This document shows, piece by piece, positions 1 through 10,416 of a stretch of DNA of 64,000 nucleotides. The notes under the pieces were generated by a model. The model did no database searches. It was not told the DNA's origin and saw nothing but the letters and a program-made list of their open reading frames with translations. The DNA lies in the NCBI GenBank assembly GCA_963691705.1, contig OY829542.1, forward strand, positions 34,520,579-34,584,578. The letters run 5' to 3'. Within the stretch, counting starts at the first letter, position 1. Each line of letters begins with the position of its first letter. Origin of the DNA: Viola odorata (lineage: Eukaryota > Streptophyta > Magnoliopsida > Malpighiales > Violaceae). The position numbers were made by a program, and so were the translations under genes.

Positions 1-298
1 GTAACCAATCCTGTGGCGGCATCTAGCGTAGAAGTCCTGTCCTTGGGAAACAGACAAGGGACGGATGGTGACGCTTCATCCTTTTGCCGCAGCGAAAGGT
101 AGTGAGGTTCAAAGTCGGCAAAGAAGGATTCGAAAGATGGTTTCTTTGTTCTCTTCAATCTCTTGCGACCCCGACACTTCACAGAATGTCTGACAGGCCT
201 CTAGGGGGTGTGAGTGGAGGATTGTCGGAGTCGGGAGAAGTCGGAGGGGTCGGAGGAGAATCGCGGGCGGCAACATAAAAAAAACGAGAGTCAGCCAT
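1..298 (-). pseudogene. Antisense ORF B of T0 (unknown protein), truncated and frameshifted
   Basis: The ATG at 298 begins MADSRFFYVAARDSPPTPP, matching the start of ORF B in T1 (31683 leftwards). After about 34 codons the frame stops, but the +1 frame continues with the basic stretch KCRGRKRLKRTKK and then FESFFADFEPHY, both matching T1. So this copy has one frameshift near position 195 and is cut by the window edge. The protein is Pro/Ser-rich at the N-terminus with a strongly basic, nuclear-localisation-like patch. I recognise no family. The start is supported by conservation between copies and by a TATA box about 70 bp upstream. Confidence 0.7.
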
Positions 299-364
299 GG
301 ACATATCAGTAAGAGTGAGAAGAAAGAAGGAGAAAGATGAACAAAGAAAGAAAGGAAGAGCCCC

Positions 365-373
365 ATTATATAG
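365..373 (-). promoter_or_regulatory. TATA box for antisense ORF B (T0)
   Basis: On the minus strand this reads CTATATAAT, about 70 bp upstream of the ORF B ATG at 298. The T1 copy has CTATATATAAT at the matching place (31754-31764). Conservation in two diverged copies supports a real promoter driving antisense transcription inside the element. Confidence 0.6.
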
Positions 374-851
374 CCAAGGTGAGGTGAGGAAGCGTGCCTG
401 CCTCTCCGCGTATTATCGAGGACATTTAATGCTATCAAGGGTAGCGTCTGTTGGGAGGAAAGATCTGACTCCGCAACTGCTAAAAATCTACACCAACCAG
501 GAGGCACCGAAATCGTCGCCCAATCCGTTAGCACTAAAAAAGCGGCGTGAAATATATTCTGAATGGACATGGCATGAAAGAATCATCATTGTGAGCCAGG
601 TAGGCAAATAAAGTTACGGGATCCCAAGGGACACCAAGCTCACAATAAGTGGGAACAAAAATTGTTTCTAAGAAAGATGATATGAGAAAGAAGAAAAACA
701 TTGACAGCGTGGCAAGTGAAGAAGGGAAAGTATGTTTATTTTTTTAAAGGGCTCAGCGGCCCGAGATTACAAAAAGGCCTAACGGCCCGGAGGTACAAAA
801 GGTGGCCCAGAGGAGCACAGAAAGACACGCCAAGAGGATCCCCATCGCTGG
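374..851. other. Spacer between antisense ORFs A and B of T0
   Basis: No supported gene. It matches the T1 spacer 31765-32208, including the shared GAGCCAGGTAGGCAAATAAA segment. It should hold the 3' end of the ORF A transcript and the upstream region of ORF B. Confidence 0.6.
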
Positions 852-1238
852 TCAGGCATTCGACCCAGCGTCATCATCTTCCCATTCCAGGAAAGGAATT
901 TCCCTCAGGGCATCCGCAAGAGCCGTCAGTTCAGAAGAATAAGCCTTCATGCTCTTCAGGCAGCATCCTAGCAAATCCTTCCTATGCTGCAGCGTTGACA
1001 TCAGCAGCTGAATCTGAGAAACAGCCACTGACAGCTTCACCGCTTTCTCCACGGCATTGAAATCCTCTAGGATAACAGCAGCCTGTCTAGCTTGCAGGGA
1101 AGTCAGCATCCCCTGGAGCTCCAGCATATCCTCCGAGGTCTTAATGCTCAGCGAACCCAGGAAATCAGTATCTGCTTGAGTTAGGTTCCTCAGGGCATGG
1201 GTTTTGGAGAGCAGGAAGTTTTTGGTGACTTCCTCCAT
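852..1238 (-). CDS. Antisense ORF A of T0: intact 128-residue unknown protein
   Basis: An uninterrupted ORF from the ATG at 1238, beginning MEEVTKNFLLSKTHALRN and ending in the acidic tail EWEDDDAGSNA. It looks helical, with heptad-like Leu/Ile spacing through LELQGMLTSLQARQAAV and KLSVAVSQIQLLMSTL, so a small coiled-coil or helical-bundle protein is plausible. I recognise no family. The T1 copy (32209-32595) is the same length and roughly 79% identical by eye, but has one stop. The ATG is conserved in both and a TATA box lies about 80 bp upstream. It is read against the element's own transcript, just inside the 3' LTR, so a role in antisense regulation or as a separate element protein are both possible. 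Confidence 0.7.
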   Translation of the reverse strand: MEEVTKNFLLSKTHALRNLTQADTDFLGSLSIKTSEDMLELQGMLTSLQARQAAVILEDFNAVEKAVKLSVAVSQIQLLMSTLQHRKDLLGCCLKSMKAYSSELTALADALREIPFLEWEDDDAGSNA

Positions 1239-1318
1239 AAGGAGAAGAGAGATGAAGAAATTCGAAGAGAGAGGTGAAAAAGTTGTGAGAGTTATGAAGC
1301 AAGTGCAAAATGAAAGGC

Positions 1319-1327
1319 CTATTTATA
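1319..1327 (-). promoter_or_regulatory. TATA box for antisense ORF A (T0)
   Basis: Minus strand TATAAATAG, about 80 bp upstream of the ORF A ATG; the same word is conserved at 32678-32686 in T1. Confidence 0.65.
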
Positions 1328-1467
1328 GACTTCAGAAAAAGGCATTTCGAAGATATACCTTTATCTATCGTCGAGCCCACATTGGGGAAGAAACCTCTGA
1401 AGGGGCAGGACTGGAGACGCTGTGATAGCCCTTGGTAAACACTCGGGCTAGTTTTTGTTTGGGCATA

Positions 1468-2006
1468 TGATAACTATCGATACCACAGAAGCGGCATCTC
1501 GACTACCCCGCCGGGCGACCCGGACAACCTACTGTACCTTCCGGGGGAGACGGGACGCTGTTCTTGCCGCCCCTAGCCTGGCGGTCAGCCCTGGGATGGT
1601 CGACATCAGCGGGGGGGGGGGGCTCTTATGCGACATCCACACGGCGGCATCCCATCCCAGGTCATCTATGACGTCACTCCGCATGACGTCATCCCGTGTG
1701 ACGTCACTCTATGGCACTCCAGTGACACATATCACCCCAGCGACATCCACCAGGGACTATTCCCACCCCTTGTCGGTACACTCCTTCCTTTGTCTATAAA
1801 TACCCCCACCTTTTCAGACAAGAGGGTAAGCTTAAGATAGCGTACTGAACCCCTGCCACTTTTACTACTCACACTGACTTTGACATCGGAGTGTTTAGGC
1901 CGGAGACCCCCTCCGGTGCATTGCAGGTGATGAAGGCCCCCAGTACAGTATTCCCGACCACCCCAGATCAAGCTGATCCTGCTCAGTATCCCCTGGACTC
2001 TTATCA
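1468..2006 (+). repeat. 3' LTR of T0 (539 bp)
   Basis: Begins TGATAACTAT and ends ACTCTTATCA, so the termini form the 6-bp inverted repeat TGATAA/TTATCA. It aligns end to end with the T1 5' LTR (17427-17961, 535 bp). It contains TATAAATA at 1795-1802 and three TGACGTCA palindromes upstream of that. A 12-G run at 1611-1622 is a likely slippage site. Confidence 0.93.
1669..1706 (+). promoter_or_regulatory. Three TGACGTCA (bZIP/as-1-like) sites at 15-bp spacing in the T0 LTR
   Basis: Perfect TGACGTCA palindromes start at 1669, 1684 and 1699, exactly 15 bp apart, about 90 bp upstream of the LTR TATA box. TGACG is the established core of plant as-1/TGA-class bZIP sites. The array recurs in both T1 LTRs. 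Inference: an enhancer giving stress- or hormone-responsive LTR transcription. Confidence 0.6.
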
Positions 2007-2795
2007 CAAAGCATACAACAACGGCGGAGCGGAGGGACCAAGCTGACTCATCACGCATCGCCTCCGCCGCCTTGTCAATAGTCCTAACCACGACTTTGTC
2101 TTCTTCCATGGATTCTAGATCTACTCTCGACAGAGCCTCCCCAAGACAGGCAACCTTTAATATGTTTTAGGGATGAAAAAAATTGATGTTAACACAAGAA
2201 TTCTCGCCAAATCCAACCAGGTTTCTAATAGCTCTTTTGTTTGCTTTTACTCCTATTCCCCTGCAATTCCACACACATGGTTTAAGGACTAGAAAAATTC
2301 AACACCATATCACTGAAGGGGGGGACTTAAGACTCAAGAGGCTTGAGCGCTTCCCAGTCAGATCTACAAAGATGGAGCCCAAAATTGTTTCTTAAATTTT
2401 TACATTTTGTTTTCTTTTCTGGTTTTTATAATTTTGAAATAAATAATGAAGTTTTTAATGTTATTTTTCTTGATGTTTGAAATATTTTTTTCTATTTTTT
2501 TATAATTTTTTAAATATTTTCGGACGTGGCAATTGGAGTGATCGGTCAGTAAAAATAATATAAAATATATCACGTATGTGTAGTTAATTGCCACATACTT
2601 ACGGTGTTAGAAGGAGGAATTGAAATAATAAGCAATCCTCAACAGAGGAGACAAATCGGGGAAAAAAATACACGAGTCAAATTAATAAAATAATTCGAGT
2701 ACAAGTGCTACTAATATCATTAACCCATAATAAAAACATGCAGTAACATGTAAGATGAGAGAGATTATTTCATGTAAAGTGAGAAAAACTATATA
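2007..2795. other. Non-coding flank of T0, with a possible minus-strand exon at 2007-2109
   Basis: Bases 2007-2109 read on the minus strand as an ATG-started open frame (MEEDKVVVRTIDKAAEAM...) that runs straight into the T0 LTR and is GC-richer than its surroundings. This could be a host exon hit by T0, but I recognise no family. From about 2160 the sequence is AT-rich with long T and A runs (2396-2600) and I see no gene. Confidence 0.35.
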
Positions 2796-3038
2796 CTCCC
2801 TCTGGTCCAAAATGTATGACTTCCTCGCATCCCAATATTCAGTAGGGAACGCATATCGAAGAGGCCGGATGAGGCACTATTTGACCCCAAAAAATTCCGT
2901 ACTTTTTTTCGAACGTACTTCCGAGAAAACATTCGGGGTAAAATTGTCTCAAATAGTGACTGTTCCGGCCGTCTTAAGATACGTTCCGGAACAGTAAAAG
3001 CAAATGCTAAAACGTTATACATTTCGGACCGGAGGGAG
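2796..3038. mobile_element. Stowaway-like Tc1/mariner MITE (243 bp)
   Basis: Left end CTCCCTCTGGTCCAAAATGT and right end, reverse complemented, CTCCCTCCGGTCCGAAATGT are near-identical terminal inverted repeats of about 25 bp, flanked on both sides by TA (2794-2795 and 3039-3040). CTCCCTCYG termini with a TA duplication are the hallmark of Stowaway MITEs. There is no coding capacity; the element would move with a mariner transposase supplied in trans. Confidence 0.9.
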
Positions 3039-5151
3039 TAGTATATTTGGTATTCTAATTAGGCGTGTACACAAACCAATAAAATGGTTACACCTGAACG
3101 AGTCTCTTTAAGGTTTATCTCACCACCACCTAAGTTTATAATATTTTTAAAATTCAAATTTTTTAAATCACTTAATCTGTAACACCAACCCTAACATTTA
3201 GCTTCCTTATTGGCTAATATGAATAGGTGAACAAAGTGACATAATATACCAAGTGTACTATATAATTACTCGTAAAGTGGAGGCAACTTGATAATAATAG
3301 AGACCGGGTGAGGGCAATTATGTAATATGGTACCTGGACTGTGATAGATACAACCAGAATAATTCTGCTCTGAGTATGGTTGATCTGTGAGTCCTTCCCA
3401 TTCCTTTTGTACGTACCTGAAAAGGACACAGGAGGGATGGTCATGAGGCGGATGGCAACAATGGGAGTGAGAAAGGGACTTGCGGGTTTTCTACGTGCTG
3501 CCATGAGAAGGCTCTTCTTTGTCTTGCATTGCAATGCACATTTAAGCATCTTGGCAGCGACTTCTCCATCATCCCGTTGGTTCCCCCTCTTAGCTATATA
3601 GATCTTTTTCTACGTGGACATGAAGGGAAAACCGTACCATGAGTCCTTGAGCATCTTGGCCGAGTCTCCTCCATCACTCCTTTGGCCCCTCATTTTGAGA
3701 AGACAACGGATAGGAAGAGAGCAAGGGACGTTTTTGTGCTTGAGTCACCTTCTGTGCATTCGACGCCTCCCACCCTCCAACGCTTAGATTCGAGGATGAA
3801 TTTTCTTGAAGAGGGATGGGATGATACGAGCGTAGACCCATCTATGTGCGCATACCTCGCCCTCGAAAGGCCACCCACGTGGCCTAGTGATATGAGCGTG
3901 GACCCGTCATGCCTCGCTCGCGAAAGGCCACTCGTGTGGCCTAGCTTTCCCCGCACGCGTGCAAAGAGAAAAAGGGAGATAGTGCTTAGTGTCATGACGC
4001 TAAGGATTGGAATTTTGGGTCCTTTTGAAGTCCCTAGACTGAATAGGCTATTTTGTGTAAAGGGGTATTTTAGGGCTTTCCCTTGTAACTAAACTTACTA
4101 TAAATAGCTAGAGATAGGTTAGTTTACAAGGGTCTTTGTTTTGTTGAGTTTCCTCCTCTTTAAAGACCAAATGCACCTTAAGTGCTCATTTAGGGTTTCT
4201 TGTGTGTTCATCATCTTTCTCCAAGATCGGGTTGCTCAATCATGTCATTCTGAGGGTTAATCTAGAGTAGAGATCCTCATAGCTTTGTAACAAGGTTGCC
4301 TAAACTAGATTTAGGAGCGTTTGTTGTAGTTGTGAGTTACTTTGTTTGTATATCTTCCATCAATCTAATATCTATTTGCTGCATCAACTCCATCTTCACT
4401 TCATCATCTCTTCCGTCTTTTATCAACCAACCTCCCAAAGAGGGATAGATCCAACTTTCAGGTTCCATCCATCGAAACAGAACCAATGTCGTATCACTTC
4501 CCGTTAGCTTGCCGATAGCATTGTGGCTATTTGATGGAGGCTGATAGCTTGTTGGATACTGTCTATTGACTGATGCCGTCTGCTTGGTTGGCTTTCCCGA
4601 CAACTATGTTACCGTCTGTTTGCTTGGGTTTCCCGACAATCATGTTGTCGGTAGCTAATCCAGTATCTTGCTGTCCGGTTACCACAACCATTTACATACT
4701 ACTGTGTGCGTATATAATTCATGTCGTGTATGTGTATCCCGTTAGGGACATGGAATGCATGCAGGTAGGCATCCCGTTAGGGACATGGGGCATGCTGTTA
4801 ACATGGGATATTAAGGCCATATTTACCATGTTGCCATTATAACTAATATTACCATCATGCCATTATCATATAATATGACCAAGTTGTTGTTCATGCATAA
4901 TCACAATTATGCCATTATAATTATTTGGGTACAACTTACTGTAGCCAAATCCAGTATTTGCTCTGTTGGTTATCCGACAACGTCAAGGAGGACCAGGCCA
5001 TCGTGCTAGTTAGATCTCTAGCTGTTGTGGTCGATGACAGTGAAGTCGGTGTGCTGCTATTGTTGTTGTAGACGAGGGGCTGCTTAAGAATACATAGTAA
5101 CGTGCAAGATGAAAATAATGACAGTAGGCATAAGATGATGGTGATGATGAT
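3039..5151. other. Unassigned DNA with an LTR-like promoter segment
   Basis: No gene I can support. A 136-codon ATG frame at 3682-4092 has no recognisable domain and spans an internal duplication. At 4099-4107 is TATAAATAG, followed by a leader-like region with a style common in plant LTRs, so roughly 3200-4480 may be a degraded LTR or solo LTR; I found no partner copy or clear ends. At 4580-4660 a CCCGACAA-containing phrase, and at 4737-4795 a CCCGTTAGGGACATG phrase, each occur twice. Confidence 0.3.
3823..3944 (+). repeat. Two-copy imperfect tandem repeat
   Basis: 3823-3888 and 3889-3944 are imperfect copies: each starts GATAYGAGCGTRGACCC and ends with a CGAAAGGCCAC..GTGGCCTAG block. The second copy is about 10 bp shorter, so the repeat does not keep one reading frame, which argues against the ORF across it. 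Confidence 0.7.
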
Positions 5152-5459
5152 TGACTGGGATGTCGAGTCCATAAAAAATAAATAAGAATTACAACTCGCT
5201 ACTAAGAACAAATTGCTTGTAGATAGCAGTAAGAGGATCGAACCATAGAGAGCAATGGTACAATTCTTTGTGTGAAGTTATGGTGACCAAATAACACTTA
5301 GGTGAAATATGGGTTTTGTGATAGAACTAAAATTGAAAAGTAAATGGAGCGTGCACTATTCTTGGCCAAGAATGAGATTCTTGGTCAAGAAGATTAATTC
5401 GGGAGTAGAGATCTAGTATGAGAGGAATTCCTAGTAGAGGATGGCGGCTATGACACAAG
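5152..5459 (-). repeat. A1 3' LTR, left fragment
   Basis: Starts TGACTGGGATGTCGAG, matching 61550-61858 closely. It is interrupted at 5459 by A2, and its last five bases, ACAAG (5455-5459), are the A2 target, repeated at 16840-16844. At 61854-61858 the uninterrupted sister LTR has a single ACAAG, which gives the empty site. Confidence 0.92.
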
Positions 5460-6921
5460 TGATTGACGTTTATTTCCATGTATTTTTACTATCTTAAACT
5501 ACCTTGTTTATGGTAAAAATAATCTCTTTCACGTTAATTTGCTATCTTTTGAAGGAAGTTTTGGGCAAGGGAAGAAATGAAGAGAACGTATGCCTTGAGC
5601 GACAGAGTAGCAATCTTGGCCGCAGGCTTGGCCAAGATTGCAGAGATAGAGGCGTGCTGATCATGCACTCAAGGAAGACGCGTTTTTGAGAAACCAGCTG
5701 GCTCTTGCGTCCACTGGAATGACTCTTGGATGTAATCCGATTTAAACAAAAACAATATGTTTAACATTGATTATTTTGTCTTATTTTTGAATTTGAACAT
5801 TTGGAGATTTAGTGTTATCTCCTATATTTTTGGAGTTTGGAATTTGGAAAAGAACGTGATTGATGGGGACACTAACCTTGTTAAAGGTTAGGGAAGGCTG
5901 TGAATTACGGGATCTTCCTCCTTCCAACTTCTGTTTTGTAAACACTTTGCTGCGATAATTCTTAGGAATTTCATATTTTAATTCTATTTTTATGTTCTTC
6001 AATTATTTCTTTACTTTTTTGATTATTATGTCTAGTAGCTAAACACCTAATTCTTGGTAGGGGTTGAGTGAGCGTACTTGTGATTCGTGAGACCAATCTG
6101 TTCTTATTATCCTCTCATTCGTAATTGATTCGAGTTCTATTTTAACAAATCGGTTCCCGTCTAGGCTAAGACTTGATCAATCTTAGGCAAGACAACGAAT
6201 TTGTAGCCAGTCACGAAGGGGACGAGCGAAACCGGAGTGACGCAAGTAGGCAGCTAGCCTCGCGGAGGTTAGTGGACTTGAATTGATATAGGCCTAACCA
6301 GACTGACAATCTAGGGCTCCGAGTTGGGAGTAGCTTGGCCTAGACTTTATCTTTCCCTACGCCATTGAGAAAACGCATGTGCCTTAAGCCAGCAGCCAAT
6401 TGGATAAACCCTTTAACCAGCAAGGTGTCCACTGGCCAGGATCACTAGGAAAGGGGGTTCTCGCCAAGTGGTTTCAAGATGAGGAAAGTAGGATTGGAAA
6501 GGAGTTCCTCCCAATCTATAATAGAGTTATGAGAGAGAAGGGGAAAATCTGAAGGTCGATGATCGATTAAACAAGGAATACGCTCACGAATTTGCCCTTA
6601 CCAAGAGCTTACCCCACATCAGTTCACAACCAATCTCCATCAGCAATCTTAGCTAAGATTCCTCTCTGCCTAAGATTACTTCTTTATTTAATTTTTTCTT
6701 TGTTACCTTTTATTGCTTTGTTTATCTTAATTGCATAAACAAAACCCCTCAACTTCAGTGACGAGGAAGTCGAGTCAAAACTACAATTTCTCGAAAGATT
6801 TCTATGGATGATCCTCTTACCATGATTTAGAACTTCCTTATAGACGAGTGATAAGTTGTATTCCTACCCCTAAATTCGTATATTTTATACAACTAAATTT
6901 GATGCCTTCGACACGCAATCA
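5460..6921 (+). repeat. A2 5' LTR (1462 bp)
   Basis: Begins TGATTGACGTTTATT and ends CACGCAATCA. Aligns along its whole length with 15377-16839, with only scattered single-base differences. It contains the palindrome-like words CTTGGCCAAGATTG and CTTAGCTAAGATT. Confidence 0.95.
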
Positions 6922-6926
6922 AATTT

Positions 6927-6944
6927 TGGCGCCGTTGTCGGGGA
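6927..6944 (+). other. A2 primer binding site (tRNA-Asp type)
   Basis: TGGCGCCGTTGTCGGGGA, five bases after the 5' LTR, is the Athila-type site complementary to the 3' end of tRNA-Asp, where minus-strand DNA synthesis is primed. One base differs from the usual TGGCGCCGTTGCCGGGGA. Confidence 0.9.
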
Positions 6945-6996
6945 TCTTTTGACGGTGTTTTTGTAGTTTTATTTTTATTTTTGTCTTCTGCAGTTG

Positions 6997-8290
6997 ATGA
7001 CCAGGTCCTCAAAGGAAGATTTACTACCTTTGAATCCAGAACTTACGAGGATTGAAGCACAAAATAGAAAGAGTCCCAACAGGAATCTAGGCCCAACAGC
7101 AATCTAGGCCAACATCCAGGCCTAACTGAAACCCAATACCAATCATGGAGGAAAACCAACAAGAACACATGATGAGGGAACAAAATAGGGGGGCAGAACG
7201 AGTGACCTATTCCTGTATTAATCTACCCCCAATGGCTAATGACTGGTCTATCAAGACAAATATCATAGCCAACTTAACCTAGTTCCATGACCACTCAAAC
7301 GAGAATCCGTATAACCATTTGAGGAACCTTCACCTCCAATGTGACACTCTGAAACCAGTGGGAGTATCGATAGAGAGGGCCAAACTGAAAGCATTTCCCT
7401 GGTCTCTTGAAGACTCGGTAAAGAATTGGTTCTATAACTTACCCCACAACAATATCACAACATGGGGAGATATGTCCGCTGCTTTCCTGAATAAATATCG
7501 GAACACAACTAAGGTAGGGACAACAAGGAAGAATTTAGTCTCCATCCAGTAGAGGGGAGGCGAGAGCTTGAGTGAGTATCATCAGAGGTATAGGGATCTT
7601 CAAGACATTTGCCCTACACATGGCATGACCGACAATCTTCTGATCCAATATTTCTATGACGGAATGTGTGTAAAGGATAAGGAGAGATTGAATGTAGCCA
7701 CTAGAGGGGCACTTCAAGATCTTACACCAACAAGAGCCAAATTGCTTCTCCAAACAATGGTCGATAATTGCCAAAATAATGCCTCATCCGAGAGAAATTC
7801 TGCACCTTCTTCTTTGAATGCTTTAAATGTTGAACATAAGCTTAATGAGATAACTAATATATTGATGAATCTTTCTACAGGTGGCATATCTCAAGTACAA
7901 ACTACGGTAGCAGCAGCTAATCCTATGCCTTCGATTTGCGGGATTTGCCAACAATTAGATCATCCGACCCATATTTGTTATATGGTGCAACAGCCGGGTG
8001 ATCCAACCCCAATCCCAGTTAATGCGGCATATGGTTACAATCAAGGACAACCTAGATTTTCACATGAAAGTAACCGATACCCTTAGAGACAACATCCCAA
8101 TCTAAGGTGGAGACAATATCCGCCTCAGCCTAGCCAACAACCACAACAACAATACAATCAACAACCATAGCAATCCCCTATCAACTTTAAACACTTCGTA
8201 CCTAGACCACCTCAGTCAAACCAGGCCAATGTCCCACTATTACCACCAGCACCTCAACCGCTTAAGATTACTGGGGTTCCCATAGAAGAC
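6997..8290 (+). pseudogene. A2 gag (Retrotrans_gag domain and zinc knuckle), with stops
   Basis: Gag forms the virus-like particle and packages the RNA. The ATG at 6997 (MTRSSKEDLLPLNPE) has the usual Athila gag opening. The Retrotrans_gag core follows (NHLRNLHLQCDTL, then FPWSLEDSVKNWFYNLP, about 7310-7550), and then a CX2CX4HX4C zinc knuckle, CGICQQLDHPTHIC, near 7936. In-frame stops occur in the N-terminal part, near 7280, 7550, 8084 and 8168, with additional frame disturbance before 7310. The Gln-rich tail near 8110-8170 is typical. Clearly gag; not translatable as one protein. Confidence 0.88.
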
Positions 8291-8293
8291 ACA

Positions 8294-9337
8294 TTGCAAA
8301 AATTCATACAGGCAACCCAGTCTAGTCTTGTTGAGATGCAAAAGCAGATCGACCAACTCACTCAACAAATCCAGCAACCAGAGACAGGTGGCAAATTACC
8401 TTCCACTACTGAAAATAATCCTAAGCACAATGTGAGTGCTATTCATCTAAGGAGTGGAAGCGTTCAGCCTGAACGAAAGGGTGCAAAAGCAGATAAGGAA
8501 ATACATAATCAGTTATTTGAGGATGAAGATGAGGATGTAGATGAAGAAATCCAGGCAGAATCTCAGCCGGAACTAATCTTGGGTAAGATTGAGACTAAGA
8601 CTGACATTCCAGCCGAGACAGAAAAGGAGCAGCCAATCTTGGCCAACCCAGTGGCTAAGACTAATGAGCAGAGTTCAAAACCTCAGGAAACAGTGGAGAT
8701 TCCACCACCCTATCCTCCCAAGTCTTCCAAACAGAAGAAGTTAGACAAGGCTAAGGAATTCATGAACATTTTTGGCAAAGTGGCAGTGAATATTCCCATG
8801 CTAGATTTAATTTCTAAAGTACCATCATATGCAAAAAATTTAAAAGAACTTTGTACTAACAAAAGAAAACTTGCAGGAATGGAGAGAGTGAATCTTACAC
8901 AGAATATTTCCTCAGTACTTCAGAGCAAACTCCCTGAGAAATGCGAAGATCAAGGAACCTTCACCATCCCTTGTAAGATTGGGAACGAAATAGTGGAAAA
9001 GGCTCTTTGCGACTTAGGGGCTGGAATCAACGTGATGTCCTTGAAAGAATATGAGACATTGCAAATGGGACCAATGAAAGAGACGCAAGTGGTGATTCAA
9101 TTGGCTGACCGAACCGTAATTGATCGTAAGGGAGTAGTAGAGGACGTTCTTGTCCAAGTGAATAATTTTATATACCCTGTGGATTTTTATATTGTTGAGA
9201 TGGATTCTGACTTGCCTTCTTGTACAACATATGTGCTCCTAGGGAGACCTTTCCTTAGGTCAGCTAGAGCAAAGATAGATGTTTATGAAGGTAGTATCAT
9301 TTTGGATTTTTTGGGAGCACGATTAAGTTCTATATGA
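8294..9337 (+). pseudogene. A2 gag C-terminus and aspartic protease (347 open codons)
   Basis: The first ~150 codons are the charged gag tail, with the Athila phrase NVSAIHLRSG and an acidic run (DEDEDVDEE). The protease domain follows: NIFGKVAVNIPMLDLI, then the active site CDLGAGINVMSL (about 9008-9043; Athila uses DLGA where most retropepsins have D-[ST]-GA), and LLGRPFLRSARAKIDVYEG as the C-terminal flap. Protease cleaves the gag-pol polyprotein. The frame ends at 9337, but the linker to RT continues one frame over at 9334, so there is a frameshift at the junction. Confidence 0.88.
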
Positions 9338-10416
9338 AAGAGGGATTAAAATATCAAAATGAGATACACAGTGTTAATTTTATTGATATTTTATACCATA
9401 TCGAAGAAGAAACTGCAGATTTGTGTGCTACTGACCCACTTGATTTTGTCTTAAGCAGAAGTATCTCAGCTAAGACACTGGCAGAATTGGAAGATCGAGT
9501 GGGAAACCAAGAAGATCTAAGGGAGATCTTAACAGATCTTCACGAGACTAAACCATTGAAGGAAGCATTGCATTGCCCATTGTTGAGCGTGTCTGATTCT
9601 AAAATTTTACCGTCTATTGTGTAGGCACCCAAGCTTTCCAGCGAAGAAGAAACCAGATTGACAGACGCGTTGAAGGAACACACATCCTCGACCATGTGTA
9701 CCCACAAGTTTCATGTGGAAGAGGATAAGAAAACAGTCCGACAACCCCAAAGGAGGCTAAACCCTCCGATGATGGAAGTTGTCAAGAAAGAAATTATTAA
9801 GTTGCTTAATGCTAGAATTATTTACCCTCTTTGATAGTTCATGGGTTTCACCTGTGCAGGTTGTACCTAAGAAGACGGGGATTACCATGCCCGAAAGGGA
9901 AGATGGATTCAAAAGGACCACAAGAATTCAGAATGGGTGGAGGGTCTGCATAGACTACCGCAGACTTAACCAAGTCATGAGGAAGGACCACTTTCTGTTA
10001 CCATTCATTGACCATATGGTGGAACGACTGACTGGGAAATCCCACTACTGTTTCTTGGACGGTTATTCAGGATTTCATCAAATCCCAGTGGTGTTAGAAG
10101 ACCAAGAGAAGACGACATTCACATGTCCCTTCGGAACCTTTGCGTATAGGAGGATGTCATTCGGATTGTGCAACGCACCAGCCACATTTCAAAGGTGTAT
10201 GGTTAGTATCTTTTCAGACTATGTGGAAAAAGGTATTGAAGTGTTCATGGATGACTTCATCGTCTATGGTGATGATTTTGATCAATGCTTATCTAATCTG
10301 AAAAACATTTTGAAAAGATGTGTGACCACTAATCTTGTGTTAAACTTTGAAAAATGCCACTTTATGGTAGAACAAGGTATTGTCTTAGGCCATGTAGTTT
10401 CCAAGAAAGGCATAGA
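9334..10416 (+). pseudogene. A2 protease-RT linker and reverse transcriptase palm, split by the TIR element
   Basis: 9334-9624 is the acidic linker; after its stop the RT N-terminus (RQPQRRLNPPMMEVVKKE) starts near 9735, apparently lacking a short segment before it. The RT runs through [15 protein letters not shown] and FLDGYSGFHQIPV to the active site FMDD at 10244-10255 (Athila has F/YMDD). It reaches SKKGI at 10416, where the 643-bp insertion breaks codon continuity. A frameshift near 9830 separates linker and palm. Confidence 0.9.

Larger units (their letters stand above)
1..2006 (+). mobile_element. T0: 3' end of a Tat-lineage Ty3/gypsy LTR retrotransposon
   Basis: The whole stretch aligns with the 3' end of element T1 (about 31386-33185): antisense ORF B, spacer, antisense ORF A, then 3' LTR, in the same order and spacing. 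The window edge cuts the element inside ORF B. The LTR ends in ..TTATCA and is followed by CAAAG, which would be the target duplication if the missing 5' end shows the same. Seen: collinearity with T1 and LTR termini TGATAA/TTATCA. Inferred: a full element continues to the left of the window. Confidence 0.9.

Noticed and set aside
3682..4092. 136-codon plus-strand ORF as a host gene
   Set aside because: No recognisable domain, it spans a repeat with unequal copies, and it lies next to LTR-like promoter sequence.
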